This document shows positions 1-13,235 of a DNA stretch of 64,000 nt, one piece after another. The stretch lies in assembly GCA_045837725.1 (NCBI GenBank), contig JBEWZL010000003.1, forward strand, positions 248,001-312,000, written 5' to 3'. A program made the position numbers and the translations under genes. Below the pieces are notes generated by a model. That model was not told the origin of the DNA, did not search any database, and worked only from the letters and a program-made list of their open reading frames with translations. The stretch is from Vermamoeba vermiformis (lineage: Eukaryota; Tubulinea; Echinamoebida). Each line of letters opens with the position of its first letter. Within the stretch, counting starts at the first letter, position 1.

Positions 1-2758
1 CCATCTATTTAAATAGACGTTAGACCAGTTTGTTTTCGTCGCACGTATTCTTATTTGACTTACTTGATTGCCATAGTTGCCGAATGGCGTGTACATTTGA
101 CCGCCCATGACCTGCGTGGATAAAGGTGCGCCATTGGGCATTCCGTTGCTATTGAACGGCTGTTGTTGCTGTGGCTGAGCTTGAGAAGCGAACATGTCCC
201 AGCCAGTAGGTCCTCTATTAACACTCGTATTATTGGCAACTGTCACTAAGGGAGGCATATTGTTCGGTTGAGAACCAGGGCTGGATCTGATCTCGGAACC
301 AATGGGCTCAGGACGAGCTTTAGAAGGCGATGCCACGTCAGTTTTGACGTTGTTGCTCGAGCTAGGCTTGAAAAGAATGACTTCTTCGTCCTCTTGATCC
401 ATTTGCGGTACTGGCTCCATAGACAAGTTGCTCGCGTCAATGTGCAGCATGCTGTTGTTGTTGGACGAGCCAAACGGGAAGTTGCCGTTAGCGAGCATGG
501 GCGAGTTCAAAAACTGTACACCGCTCTTGGGCAGTGATGAGATAGGCGTGCTTTGAATCTCCTCGGCATCCATGAGTGGTTGATTCGCTTTGAGTTGACT
601 CAACTTGTTCACAGCTTGGTCTACTGGCAATGAAACAGCATTAGAAACGCAACAGGACTAACTTTTGAATCAGACTTACCTTGAGTATTGATTTGATCGT
701 CATCCACGGACCTCAATGAGAACTTTCCGAGAGCAGTATTGTAGTACACGATCTTCTCGTCCTATTTAAAATGTTAATAAGACTAGGCAAGTCGCGTAAC
801 GTAAGGGACAGGACTTACAGTATCGGGTACTTGATAGTTAGCGAGAATCAGACCGAATGCTTTGATTTTAGTCATGCGCTTCAAGATGCCAAGTACGCGG
901 TCGTCAATGTTCATCGGGTTATTGTCCAACATGGCCGCGGCTTGGAAGTCCACCAATTGGAACGACTCTTTGAGAGGCAGAAAACCTTGAAGCTCGAGCT
1001 CTTCGACTAGAGGTCGCTTCATGCTGGCACTAATGTCTTCAGCCATGTTGTTCGCAAGAATTCCGAGAATGTAATTCAAGAACGAAGCTGTTGTCTCGCG
1101 CAATGCCATCCATTTAGCCTATTGATAGATTCGTTAGCACGTGATCATTTGAAATAATTATGATTCAATTACCTCGGAGAACTCTGACTTTTTGAGGTAT
1201 AAGCAGTTGTATTTCATCCAATCGCTGAAGATGGACAACGGCTTCAACAATTTGGGCAGCTTTTGGTTAGCTTTAGTGATAACACGCATCGCAATCAAGT
1301 ACGTCTCCAAAGCCAAGGACAACGAGTACTTTTGAAGCTCAGTGCGCTGACCAATCTCAATGTAGCTCGGTGTGATACCGTCGGGCACAACATTGATGTT
1401 GTTGAACGTGAAGATATTGATCACGAAGATCTTCAACAGGACTTGTTCGTTGATGAGGTCCTTTCTTAACAACTGTTCATATTCGGATAAAGCCTTAGTT
1501 TCTAATTCAGGCCATGACTCCAAACTACAAAGACTCATTAGATCCAATTCAACTGACAGCAATACTTAGTTACTACGTACTTATTCTTCGTGAACAGAAT
1601 ACCGTGAAGTCGAACAAACTTGGATAAGAATGAACGAACCTCAGGCGCGATGTCAGCGTCTTCGATAAATTCTTTTTGTAACTTTCCACCACGACCACTA
1701 TACACGATAAAGGTTAGCTCTAGCGCTATAATATACTACTGCTATTAACGTACGATGATTGGGAAGAGGACTGTGAGCCTTCTACTTTAGCCTTATTCTT
1801 TTCGAGTAACACGTTAATGTTGTCACGTGCTGTCAAGAACGGATGCGTAACAGCCAAGCTGCGGAAGTAGTGATAAACAGCGTTGAAATCATCGTCGCAG
1901 TACGTGTTCAATACGGCGAGTTGATTGTGAGGATTACCCCACGACGGCATCAACTTCAACGCTCGTTTGTAGTAATTGGCGGAGGCCATCCAATCACGTG
2001 ACTTCGGGTTTACATCACGAATGTAGCGCGCTATAAATAGACCGATACTATTATTGTTTGAAAGAAGGTAATAGGACGGTTAAATTGACGTACCTAGATC
2101 TCCCAAATAGGTCAAACTTCGATGACAGCTTAAATATTGCTTGTACAAGGTGCTGTTAGTGTCTGAAATGTCCTCAGGCACGGGCTTATCGAGCTTTAGA
2201 TTGAAGGTCGATTGGAGTTTTGCAATGAAATTGTTGTAGAATTGACTGGAAGTCTCCAAGAATGCCTTGAAAGCAGATCCTGTTCGATCCGTGTTTTGGC
2301 TTTGTTGACTTTCTTGGCTTTTTGAAGTTGACTATTGAAGCAATTTTTATTAGAGGAAGTCGCTAATAATTGATTTATTGGACTTACCTTTCGCAGGCGC
2401 TTGCGGAACTCTTCGATCACTTTGTAGAATACGTTCTTCCACAAATTAATTTCAACATCTTTGCTAGTTGCAAATTCGTAGTCTAAAAATACGAGCTTCT
2501 CATAACTTTCTCTCAAACTAAATAAAAAATTAGTGGCAGATTCGCGAGAGCAGTCATAGAACTGTCACTTACGCATCACGGAGTTGAAAAGCTGTCTTAT
2601 CTAAAGGGCCACTCGCTTTAGACGCTGTTCGTAATTGCTTCTCTAACTCGAGAGTTTTACTAAAATAATTATTATTAAAATTAATTCTGAAGGTCTTCAA
2701 TAATTATTTAAAATTCTGCTTACGCAAATAATTGCTTGGTAATATCGTTTTCTTGCAT
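1..2758 (-). CDS. SMG7/EST1-like nonsense-mediated decay factor, 3' end beyond the window
   Basis: This is a multi-exon gene read on the minus strand from an ATG at 2758; its C-terminus continues left of base 1. Exon 3 (about 2520-2390) encodes the EST1 N-terminal 14-3-3-like fold (LRESYEKLVFLDYEFAT, then DVEINLWKNVFYKVIEEF). Exon 1990-1745 carries the EST1 helical-hairpin core (YYKRALKLMPSWGNPHNQLA, then HPFLTARDNINVLLEKNK). The last visible exon (about 620-1) is Gln/Asn/Pro-rich and disordered. SMG5/6/7 proteins bind phosphorylated UPF1 and recruit decay enzymes. No PIN nuclease domain is visible, which favours SMG7, but the missing C-terminus could still hold one. Introns are about 50-100 bp. 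The family call is firm; the paralogue call is an inference. Confidence 0.85.
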
Positions 2759-3543
2759 TAATCGTGATAGAGTTACATATAGCGTCGAGAAAAAAAACAG
2801 ATTTCGTTACTCCACACGATCCAAACAGAGCTTCCTTTAGAACCGTTTTAAATCTGCTAATAAATCTGTACTGCACTAGTCCTTTACAAGACTGCTGTTG
2901 TTTACACGCTAGAGGGAAAAATAAAAAACAAAACCACGAACAGACGAACTCCGCGAAACCCAGCGGGGCACGAGAAGGAACGTGAAACGGTTCGCCACTA
3001 ACATTTAGTGCCAAACTAATGCCTTCACCATCTTACTGTCAACCAAGGCGACAAAATTCTCCCACAATTTTTTTCAATTTCTTTGGTCGCTAGATCAAAT
3101 TGGTCAGATCACCATCTTCTATTCTGACATTTGTCTGCCCGCATCGCGTTTATGGTGCACCATTGGCCTTCGGGAGGAGTCCTGGAGGTCGAGGGTGATA
3201 ATGCAAGATGAACCGCCCGAGGCTGGTGACAGAGCAGGGAAAAGTCTTCGCCGAGATGAGCGATGGGATAACAGACGGGTGTCTTATCTTTTTTTTTCCG
3301 TAAATGGTGAACATTCACGATGATAATCTGCTTTTTAGGTCATGACGAGGATTTTGTACGAAAGGGTACTGGCGGACGTAGAATCCTAAAGTGCAAGAGG
3401 CCTCTTTTGGACCAAATTAAAGAGTCTGTTTAATAGTTGAATCTCGTTGGTTTTTATTCTAATATCTATCATACCAGTAGGAATTATACGAGCTTGTATC
3501 TGTAGTCGTAGAAATTCGTCAGTACAAATCGCCTATCTCGCCA
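2759..3543. other. Intergenic, no gene seen
   Basis: This stretch lies between the SMG7-like start codon and the stop of the upstream SWIM-RING gene, both on the minus strand. It must hold the SMG7-like promoter and the 3' untranslated region of the ligase. Its small open frames lack splice context and recognisable composition. No RNA gene was recognised. Confidence 0.6.
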
Positions 3544-6474
3544 TCAACCAATAGCCTTACCTCTAACTCGGCTTAAGCCAGGCTGTAATGATGCTAAATT
3601 CATATAACCTTCGTTCATTTTAGCGCCCTTTGCCTTCGCCTTGCCTCCTTTCAACGGCGTGTCTTCGGGCCACGCAGCACGACAATAAACGCACGTGACG
3701 TCTCTGTGACTGGTTTTGGCTTGTGATTTCCACTGGTTGAAACACTCCTCTAGTAGATAAAATACCTTGTAAGGAATGACATACTATCAAACCGCCAAAA
3801 AGACTCACCGTGTAAGTTTTGACCGCAGCTTGTCTTGCACCACACTAACTTGTCGTTGGCTTTCAAATCTTCGTAGCAAATAGGACTAGACGAATATGCT
3901 ATCAATATATACTAGTCCACGTCTTAAAATGATATCAATACTCACCACATCGAATCGTCGATCGGCTTTCGTTTAACTGATCCGTCATCATCCTCGTTTG
4001 CCTTCTTTTCGGGAGTCTTACCCATGACTTTGTCAAACGTATCTCGAACGTTCTTGGATGCCTATAATCATATTATTACGATAATTAACATAAGTTAACT
4101 TCGCCTTTGTTACGTACAAGTACAGCGGTGGGCTTCGCTGGGGCACTCTTGAAAATCGACTCCAGTTCTTCAGTCAACAGCGCATTTTGATATATTAATT
4201 GTGAGTCTGACGGCACGCGCAGTACTTTCAAGAAAACAAAGAGCTACAAGAAAAAAGAAGTTAGATCTAAATGCCAGGAAGTTTGAGATGGGCCCGCTGC
4301 AATTAGAACGGCTCTTGAGTGCACTGAGAGTGTTAGACTTTGAAGAACCAACGGCAGTGCCACTAACTGCTGCTCACGAACTTACAATGTGCTTGCATAG
4401 ATTTCCTTTGGCGTGATCAGGACAAGTACACGAAGGAATGTGCGATATCGTTACTGTATAGACATTGCCCACAGAACCGAGTACATAAAACTTCTGCTCA
4501 TGTGGATTCGTTGGTGGATCTCGATCGATCAAGTACATGCGTTGCTGCTGTGCTCTGTAAATTCTATCACGAATCGCCTTAAAGTTACCATTGTTAACGA
4601 CCGAACAATGACTTGTCTAAACAACGTACTTGCGTAGGCGCGGATCTGAACCTGCCCAACCGCTTTTCTGGTTTTGCCTTTGGAGCTTTCGGCTGCTTCT
4701 ATTAAGAACAGTTATAGTTACAAATAATACTAATCGAAACTCTACCGACGACTATCGCTTAAAAAATTTAATATAAACAGTTTATTTAAAAAGGGAATTG
4801 TCGGCAAAATCGATTTTATACCTTGCTTTCGCCTGATTCAGCGACAACTTGTTGCTGTGGCGCATCAGCAACGAGTTGCTCAGCAGCATGTTGCACGGAA
4901 GCGTGTGGTTCCTCGTGGTGCGAGACAGCTTCGTGGCTGAGGCTGTGGTTTTGAACCAAGTGCTGCTTTTGTTGCTCGTGAACGGCGTCATATTGAGGCT
5001 TAATGTCGTGCTCGACTTTGTCTTCAACTCCATTGTGAGTACCGTTAGCGTAATTAGACTTGGAAGCGTGATTGCTCAAATAATCTAACGGAGACAACTG
5101 TTGAGTGTCAACGGGCTTCTGTTGTTGCTGTTGAGGCATTTGCGAAGTCATGGGCTGCAATTGTTGCATTTGCGAGTATTGTTGTGCCATTGGATTCATT
5201 GACGACATTTGAGACATTTGGGACATTTGCTGTCCTTGTTGGTGCATCATAGCTTGAGGAAGCATTTGCGAGTATTGTTGCGCCATTGGGTTCATGGGTA
5301 TCGGCAACGATGGATACTGTTGAGGCAAACCATAAGTGCCCTGTTGCATATGAGGAGGCATAGCGTATTGGTTAGGCATTTGATAACCAGGAAGCATTTG
5401 CGCGTATTGCTGCCCCATCGGGCCCATGGATATCGGCATTTGATACATGTTCATGGCTGCTTGTTGTGCTTGAGGCATTTGGGTGGTGAATGCGCGTTGT
5501 TGCATAGGCGAGTGTTGTTGCATGGGAAGAGGTGTTCGGGTTTGAGCCAAAACTGAGGCCGGAGAAGATCCGATCGAGCTCGATTGTACGGCAGGAGACT
5601 TAGGCAAGCCAGCAGATGATTGACGCTTGCTAGGAGTCTTTTGCTTCTTTCGAGGACGCTCATCCTCTTCCTCGCCAGAATGGTAAGAGGCATCGTCTTC
5701 TTTGTCTTCGTCGTTCTCTTCTTCGTTGTAATCGTACTCCAACGAGATCTTGCGCTTTCTCAAACGTTTCTATAATATAACCGTTAATAATCTATTACAT
5801 CGTGCATATCGATAAATTAAATTCGAACTTCACTGTGAGTTAAATCCACTTACCGTCGGCAGCGAGGATTCGCTCGTTACAATAGTTTCAGTTTGCTCAA
5901 CAGGTTGTACGCCTTCGGGCAAAGGAATTGTAACCTTTTCAACTTCGCCATTCAATGGCAACTAGAGATGAAATGAATGATTAGTTTTCGGTCGCTTCAA
6001 CCAAATCCGGATCTTAATAAATAAAAAAGAGCCGCGTTGAACGAGCAGTAGAGATGAGTAATAAACATTCTCTCTTTCATTAAATAATATTTTATGGCTA
6101 TAAACTTAATTGATAAAGATCTGCCAATGACAAAATATCGAAATAATAATTCCATGCCAATTAGGAAGAATAAGACATGCTAATGAAAGTCATGTCATTC
6201 TACTAGCCATTTATTTCAATAGTTGCTCTTTTTTCTCGCGCAGTTAAAATCCGATGTAAAATCTGAAAAGTTCAAACGGAGGAGAAAGAGCCGAATATTT
6301 GTGCGTTAGAATTAAATAATGTATGAGTACTTATTTCTATATTCATTTCTCTTTTATAATAAAGCCACGTACCTTCTCATCGAAGTGCGTTGCGCGACGT
6401 CGATGCTGAGCCAAACCACGGTCAGTATCAAAGAGTTTTTCGCAACCAGGCCAAGGGCACTTGAGCTTTTCCAT
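3544..6474 (-). CDS. C2H2-SWIM-RING E3 ubiquitin ligase, ZSWIM2-like
   Basis: Exon 1 (ATG at 6474) encodes a C2H2 finger (CPWPGCEKLF, then HRRRATH). After an intron of about 410 bp come a linker exon (about 5960-5853) and a large exon (about 5769-4815) with an acidic/basic patch and a Met/Gln/Pro-rich stretch. The next exons encode KPEKRLGRFRSAPTQ, RIYRAQQQRMYLIDRD and a SWIM zinc finger (CTCPDHAKGNLCKH), followed by ILFVFLKVLRVP. A RING-type finger follows (SPICYEDLKANDKLVWCKTS, then CVYCRAAWPED). The order basic motif, SWIM, LKVLRVP, RING matches ZSWIM2/MEX-type ligases, which build ubiquitin chains with E2 enzymes. The N-terminal C2H2 finger and Met/Gln-rich region are not usual for that family as I know it. 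The substrate cannot be told from sequence. Confidence 0.85.
5167..5427 (-). repeat. Imperfect coding repeat (Met/Gln-rich) in the SWIM-RING ligase
   Basis: A 33-bp unit encoding MNPMAQQYSQM-like peptide occurs at 5167-5199, 5263-5295 and 5395-5427, the last as MGPMGQQYAQM. The units are 96 and 132 bp apart and are embedded in Met/Gln/Pro-rich sequence of prion-like composition. Confidence 0.85.
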
Positions 6475-7020
6475 TGTTCTTCGCTTTCTTATCGGAAAAC
6501 AATGACCAGAGTAAAGAGAGCAATTGTTTTTAACGTTGGCGCCTCTTTTGTCCCAAGACCATACGGGAACTCAATTACTTTATCATTTGTAAACATATGC
6601 GTATATTAGGAAAGAGAGGTGAATTTATTCCTTCTTTTCGTTTTAAGTACAGATCTCAAATGGATCCCGAGCCTTTTCGAAACCGTTGCTTATCAACCAA
6701 TTAATTCCGTAATTTTGTAGACGACTAGATGCGATGTATTGCTATACGAAAAGGTAGAATCATACTTATTCAATTCAGTAGAATTGCATTACGATAACGC
6801 GAATCTCAAACCTCCGCTCTTTTGCGGAAGAACGGAGCGATAATATACATGTCCGTACCCTACTAATAAATTGCAAATTACAATATCCCGACAATTGAAT
6901 TGGAGTGACGAGGATAAATTTGCCTGATCTGGAATACAAAACACGTTCCTTTGTGTTTGATTTGTGCTACCACATCACTCCGAATCTTTCTTATTATGAA
7001 CCTGTGCACGCACTTTTCGC
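6475..7020. promoter_or_regulatory. Divergent intergenic region, SWIM-RING ligase / COG4
   Basis: The 546-bp region lies between two start codons pointing away from each other, so it should hold both promoters. An E2F-like TTGGCGCC string occurs near 6537. It is a single match without proof of function. No other gene is seen. Confidence 0.45.
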
Positions 7021-10000
7021 ATGGAGTCCGCTAAGAAAATACCATCACTCGAAGCCTTGCAAAAGCTTACCGACATCAAAGTACGCGTTTCGTGATCGGG
7101 TTCAAATACCGTCAGCACTCCTCGTATTAAGCCCAATTATTTATATATTGCATTTTGTAGGAAATTAAAGCGTTATACGATGCAATTTGCTTGGAAGAAG
7201 AACGAGTAGATGGCGAACTTGAAGAAATATTAGAAAAAAATTCAAAAATTCAGGGTGAACTTGAAAATATACAAAAACTACCGTACGTATTTTAATATAA
7301 TATTGCTCACTATTTATTCTGATAATTAATATGAAATAATTTGGTTGTTGATATTTTCAATTGTTGACGTCACCTCTAATTACTTCAAATAGCCTCAAAA
7401 TTGAACCAATTATTGAAGATACTAAGTCACTCGAGGATGCTATTAAAGAGACGGGTAATCTCGCCGAATCATTGAGCAAGAAAGTGCGAGAAATAGATCG
7501 CGTCAGAGTAAGCTTTCTTATATTCTAGAATATAGCACCCATTAAATATGCACCCATAAACAACATTATTTTCGCTTGTTTATAAACTGATTTGATTATA
7601 CCTAATTTGATCAAACGCAGGAACGAGTGCTGCTGGCCACGCAGAAAATTCAAGATATTATCGACTTGAAGGTAACATTACATACTGCCATATATTTCTT
7701 ATTTCTCTAGGCGGCATTTTCTATTATTAAAACATAATACTGATTTCTTCTAATGACTAGAAATGTGTTGAAGGTGTGCAACAAGCGATGTCGAACAAAG
7801 AATACGAACAAGCTGCAGATTATATTTCGAGGTACGAATTGATTATTTATTAATGTAGAGTATCATATATGCATTATCCCATGCTTGCCTGCTTTGCATC
7901 ATTCGAAGACGCGAGATCCCGTTGCAACGGGATCCACAACTTCAGTTCCGTTTGATTTATGTAATTAATGCTTAGGTACTTGACTATTGGCGATGAATCG
8001 ATATTAGAGCAATCGACCATTGAACTCTTCGAGCACGTGCAACAAGAGCTGAAGGTTGTAGTCGGAAAAGAATTGGACGAAGGCCTGTCTAAGAACAATC
8101 ACGATATCATCTTGAGGTACGCCAGCTTATTAGATTTAAATACACGGCCATACTTAACAATATATTGTCATCTTTAGGTACAGCAAGATTTACCTAACAC
8201 TTGGCATGCGTCACGAAGCCATCACTGCATTCTCAACGTACTTGTCACGTGAACAAGAAGAGGAAATGAACCAGATCTACGCTGAATGTCAAAAACACCG
8301 CAGTAAGTAAAGCAATATGATAGTATAGGCATTTCTTATGGTTATTAATAACGTCGTATTGTAGGACAATTACTTGATGATGGCGCGAGAGAAAAAGTTT
8401 CATACGCGGCGGTACTGTCACAACTCATAGGAAGATTTCAACGACGGTTTAAAGTAAGTACATCATAAGCATATTATTGTATAATTGTGTGTATGACAAG
8501 TGTATTGTCATATTCGAAATTATCATCGGATCTAACTTTAATTTTAATACTAAAGAAACAAAAAGATATGATCGAAAAAGATTTTGGTCCCGATGGTGTA
8601 TTACGAGCCTTGATTACACTGCATTATCTATTGGAACGTCAGATCTTGAACTTCGTAGATCTGTTTCAAAAAGATTGGCACCTCAATGAAGTCGTAAGTT
8701 GGATGATATTAACCTTAACAGAATTGTGCTTATACATTCCAATAGATTAGCAGTATTGCCGAGAATAAGCCAAAACAATCGGCGTTTATTCTGCAAGACG
8801 ACTCAACGAAGAAAGATCCACGAGAGTTGTCGCCGTTGTTGGATCAGATCGGCTTGATTTCTCAAAATATAGAAATTCATATGAAATATATGAAGATATT
8901 AATGACGGTAAGTTTAATTAAATCTTCACTAAAAACCATCGGTCGTCGCTCACTTTCCTTTTTTTAGAAATCGCAAGAAGCTTTGCAAGCCAAACTGGAC
9001 AGCATGGCTAATTCAAACAAAAAGCTCGATAATGTTGAGTTCTTAAAAGAGACAGCATCGAAAGACTTGGCGATCTTATTGAGGAGGTGCAAATTGAACG
9101 AACGAATTAGCGAGTTGTTGCTCGATAAGGCGATGAAATTGGAGCAATATTTCGTTCAAGAAAGCGTTAAAAAGGCTATTAAAGCGGAACAATACAACGA
9201 AGGAACATCGTCCTCATTCGTCGACGAAGTTTTCTTCATTTTCAAACAAAGCGCGGAACGGTAAGTTCGACCATCAATCTCCTTACGATACAATTGCTAA
9301 TCGCTTAAATAGTGGTAAAATGAGCCACAATGCCGACTGTATGTGTGCTATTATTAAGTTGATAGAAAACACGTTGGACGGTCAGTTCAAAGACGCGCTG
9401 TTCCAGAGCTCTCGCGCGTCAAAAACTGCTCAAACTACGATGGTACGGCACTTCTTAAACTACACTAACTCCATAATTAACGTCTTTTTAGATGGTTTTG
9501 AATCATATCGAACAAAGTGCCGATTACGTGTTGAAGTTGAAAGAAGACATTGAAGTCCCGTCAGCAAGAATTTTCGGACCCGTTACGTCTTCGCAAAAGG
9601 CTCAGCCTGTCCCGCCAAGCCCTCGTGTCGTCGAACAGTCTGTTCAAGTTACCGACCCAATCCTTAACAAGATTAAGACGTGCTTAGAAGACCTCGCTGA
9701 GACGTCGAAAAAGTTCAAAAACATGCTGCAAGCCAATGTCGAGATGTTGTCCTCGTCTCTTCACACCAAGTTGAAGTCGCTATTTGATCCATTTGCAGCC
9801 CCTGCCGTGCACTACGTGCTCACAGAAGACGAGTTCAATCACTACCAGATCAACGATCCGTTCTTCTTGTCAACACTGATACCGAACCTGGACGTCGTGT
9901 TAATGCCCTACAGCGAGACTCTTTCTCCTACTTTGATGGACATGTTCATTCAACAAGTCACGCGGTTTGTAGCAGAAAGTGCGGAACAAATCGTATTCAC

Positions 10001-10386
10001 GAAGCGATTCAACCAAGTATGTCACATCCAGCTCGTGTACGAGATCCGATCTAACCCTTTGTGTAGTTGGGTGCTGAACAATTAGACAAAGACTTGCGGG
10101 TGCTTCAAAGCTACTTCACTAAACACAGTAAAAAGAGCGTACGCGACAAGTTCTCGCGACTAAATCAGATCGCTTACATTTTGAACTTCGACAAGGTAGG
10201 AAATTAATTCACCAGGAAGCTTGGGCCAGACACATATTAACACGTCTATAGGTCACTGAAATATTGGATTACTGGGGAGATAAGGCCGGACAAATGACGT
10301 GGCGCCTTACCCCAGTTGAAGTGCGTCGTGTGCTCAGTTTGCGCACAGATTTCGATCGAGAACAGATCAAACGCCTACCGTTGTAA
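7021..10386 (+). CDS. COG4: Conserved oligomeric Golgi complex subunit 4
   Basis: About a dozen exons run from the ATG at 7021 ([20 protein letters not shown]) to the TAA at 10384. The N-terminal half is coiled coil ([39 protein letters not shown]) followed by the family core: [37 protein letters not shown], then [13 protein letters not shown]. The middle has the COG4-type [20 protein letters not shown] block. The C-terminus ends [15 protein letters not shown], then [19 protein letters not shown], the conserved end of COG4. COG4 belongs to lobe A of the COG tether and acts in retrograde transport within the Golgi, binding SNAREs and the Sly1-type SM protein. The assignment rests on both termini and the middle. 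Introns are short, and several contain GATC-centred motifs. Confidence 0.93.
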
Positions 10387-10721
10387 TGTAAATAACTTTC
10401 AAAGCCAAAAAGATTCTCGTACGGTGTGGCGGGACCACTTCTTCCTTTGTGATCAGCGTCAAAACAGCTGTAGATACTCGGAATCAGAGGCAGATCTAGA
10501 CGGGTGTGTACGAGTACGATGAAATCGCTGGGTAATGAATCTGCGAAAATTAGCAGAATAAATACCCAGCCTGTTCGGCTTTCCATTGTCCGAGAGTAAA
10601 AAAAAAAGGAAAAAAGCAGATCTACTCGGGTGCCGAAACAGCATTAAATTACGTAAAGCCAAAAGTGAGGGAAAGACGAACTGGAATTTGATAGAGACGA
10701 GGATAAAAGCAAAAAAGTATT
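10387..10721. other. 3' flank of COG4, no gene seen
   Basis: This spacer runs from the COG4 stop to the tRNA-Ser gene. Its short open frames have no splice context or recognisable product. It likely holds the COG4 3' untranslated region and the tRNA terminator, the latter within the A-rich stretch near 10597-10616. Confidence 0.5.
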
Positions 10722-10805
10722 CGACGTCGATGGGATTCGAACCCATGCGGGACAAGCCCAATGGCTTAGCAGGCCACCACCTTAAAACCACTCGGTCACG
10801 ACGTC
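10722..10805 (-). tRNA. tRNA-Ser (anticodon GCU)
   Basis: On the minus strand, the 7-bp acceptor stem GACGTCG/CGACGTC pairs perfectly. The D arm reads ACCGAGTGGTTTTAAGG. The anticodon stem TGGC/GCCA closes the loop CTGCTAA, giving anticodon GCT in DNA. A long variable arm (GGGCTTGTCCC) marks a class II tRNA, and the T arm is TGGGTTCGAATCCCA. The length is 84 nt with discriminator G. No intron and no encoded CCA are seen. Internal A and B boxes are as expected for RNA polymerase III. Confidence 0.96.
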
Positions 10806-11041
10806 TTGCTTGGAAAACTTTCATCGGGGGCAAGTGAGGTCGTCGAAAAGACCCTCGATACACTGCAGCAGCATTCCTAGGGCTGGTAGTAGCGTTAGAG
10901 GTTGATATAATGGGTCTCGGTTTTACCACTGGTGGATGCAGGCCTTTCCGAAGTGACGAATATTACAACCCTTCAAGACGAAGGCCAATTTACGAGACAA
11001 GTTGCGATATAAACATCATTTATCTCTACATACAATAAGCA

Positions 11042-12906
11042 TTAAAGTTCTTTGTGGTCTCGTTCGCGGTCCTGCACAAAAATCGAATCAGCTTTGAACC
11101 AAAGCGAACGAAAAAAATTACTTACGCGTTGTGTGCTCGAAGTAATACCCAAGGTATTTAACAACAAGATATCAGAGGGTAAGTAGACCTTGCTCTGCGA
11201 CTTGGCAATGATTGACGCAATGTCTTTGGCGACATCCAGCTTCCTCAAAGTTAAAAAGGTTGGGTTCTTCTTTACGGCCTCACCGAGGTAAAAACAATTA
11301 AGGTTAAGGAAATACAATTACTGCACGAGGAAAAAAAGGGTTAATGACCAAAATAACGTTGAAAAGGATATTAATTTGGCAGATTCGGCTTCTCCCTGAG
11401 CGCGCACGATAATGCTTCGCTTTTCTTGTTGAGCCTTCTCCACAATAAATTTTGCACGTTCAGCGTCTTGTTGAGCTACATTATGGTTGTTATTAGTATC
11501 GTGCTCTCTATTACATTCAGCTGAAATTTTGTAACGGTAACATTCAAATTTTGATCGGCAAAACAATTTGACAGTCAAAAATCCTCTCAGAGCCGCAAAA
11601 ACAGTTTGTAACGAGGCACAATGAATTCCGAACATAGTTCGCGCACAATTTGAACGCTACAGATGCTTGGCAAGGTTGGATCCGATTGACTTACCGACTT
11701 GTTTTGCTTCGACGGCAGCGGCGTACTCTTTGCCGAACTGAAGATCAGTCTACGGATACACGAGGTTAATATATATCCCGATACAATACTATAGACCGAA
11801 TATCTTGTACTTACAATGGCTACGTTCTCAATGGCAATGTTGAAGTCATCAGCACGCTTGGTCAATGATCTTTCAATCATTCTGCTAACGTCCTCTCGAC
11901 GAATAATCAATTGTGCAGCAGTGAATTGGGCCTATTCAATGGTTGTTAGCATCTTACGGGAAAATCTGGCTGGATCAGGTCGTGAGTTCAGATCCGATCC
12001 CGTTCCGAGACTTACAATAACGCTCTTAAGAATTTCATTGACAATACCGGGAAGCACTCGCTCGTCATAGTCAGTGCTCAAAGTGCGGTACAACTTGATG
12101 AGGTTCTTTTCTTTGGGCTTGGTCAGCACACGCACCGTGACATCCACCATTTGCAAGTCTAAGAACCATTTGGTTAGTATCATATATGATGCACGCACGA
12201 AATATGATTAGTATTAGGCAATGTTGTTGTTATGGCATTGATAAGGGAGGTGAGGGAATGAAAGGAGGGTTTTTGCAAAGGCGGAGATCTAGATGTGGAA
12301 AATTTACCTTTGGAACCAGTAAGAGATGAGATAACGGTAGGTTTGGGACGAATTTCGTAGTCAATGACCTTCTCGAGCATTGGAATACGAATGTGAGTTC
12401 CAGGGACGTAGATCTTGTCCTTAAGGCCCGTGATTTTATTGAACACAAGGGCATTGTGACCGGCTTCGACTATAATAATATAATAACATAATTAATATTA
12501 TTGTGTGTATTATGGGATACGAGAATTAATTAGAAAAGTATTCAGTGGCTGAGATCACGAAATAACTAATAAAAAAAGAACAATTTCAGCCAATATTCAA
12601 TTTAAAATTATTATATATTACTAGGAATAAGTGTGTAATATAACACGTACGAAAATTAAGCGAGGGAGGTCTTCTATAATTATTTCGCAAATGACAAAAA
12701 ATTTCTGGATCGTACGCGTCACTCCTCGTGACTTTAGTCTACATACCGTTGAATAAACACGCTGGAATTGACAATAAAATACCACCAGCAGTGGCTGCTA
12801 TGAGTCCAAGGGACGTGCCTAAAATTCCTCCCATCTTAGGCATCCCTTTATAATTCTGAAGGGACTTCGCAAATCTGCGAGGGTCGTATTGCTGTCTTTG
12901 ACTCAT
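11042..12906 (-). CDS. PHB2: Prohibitin-2
   Basis: The gene starts at an ATG at 12906 ([20 protein letters not shown]). A hydrophobic anchor, [19 protein letters not shown], sits near the N-terminus, as in PHB2 of the inner mitochondrial membrane. The band-7/SPFH domain follows over several exons: [59 protein letters not shown], then [21 protein letters not shown] coiled coil ([20 protein letters not shown]) precedes the end segment [17 protein letters not shown], then [14 protein letters not shown]1 and PHB2 form ring assemblies that hold or regulate inner-membrane proteins and proteases. Order and spacing match full-length PHB2. PHB1 is not in this window. Confidence 0.95.
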
Positions 12907-13235
12907 GTTGTATTATATATAAGTAATAAGCTCAGTTGTAGTTGATCGCCTGGCACGAGGACAAATAATTTGAAATTGAACTCACGAAGTGCTGTACAGG
13001 GCAAACTTGTCCTCTCCACCCTGGCACCTACATAATCGAGCCCACTGCAACTCTAATTTGAGGGCAGTCCAATTGCTGCAAAGAAGATGTAATTGCATGA
13101 TGTGAACTGGTTATCCTTTTTTAACTTCAGTTCAGAGCTGCAAAGGACTTTGACTTTGGTTGACTGGGACCACAAATTACATTTTTATTCTTGGACAACG
13201 TTAACTCTTACCAAACAAACTACACTAACGCAACG
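12907..13235. promoter_or_regulatory. Divergent intergenic region, PHB2 / small orphan
   Basis: The 329-bp region lies between the PHB2 start and the start of a small plus-strand gene. It presumably holds both promoters. No recognised element or RNA gene was seen. Confidence 0.4.

Noticed and set aside
5209-5556. Plus-strand frame rich in Arg, His and Leu
   Set aside because: It is the antisense reading of the Met/Gln-rich repeat of the ligase. Its apparent periodicity comes from that repeat.
10459-10929. Long minus-strand open frame of about 156 codons
   Set aside because: It runs straight through the tRNA-Ser gene, and its product has no recognisable domain or intron structure.
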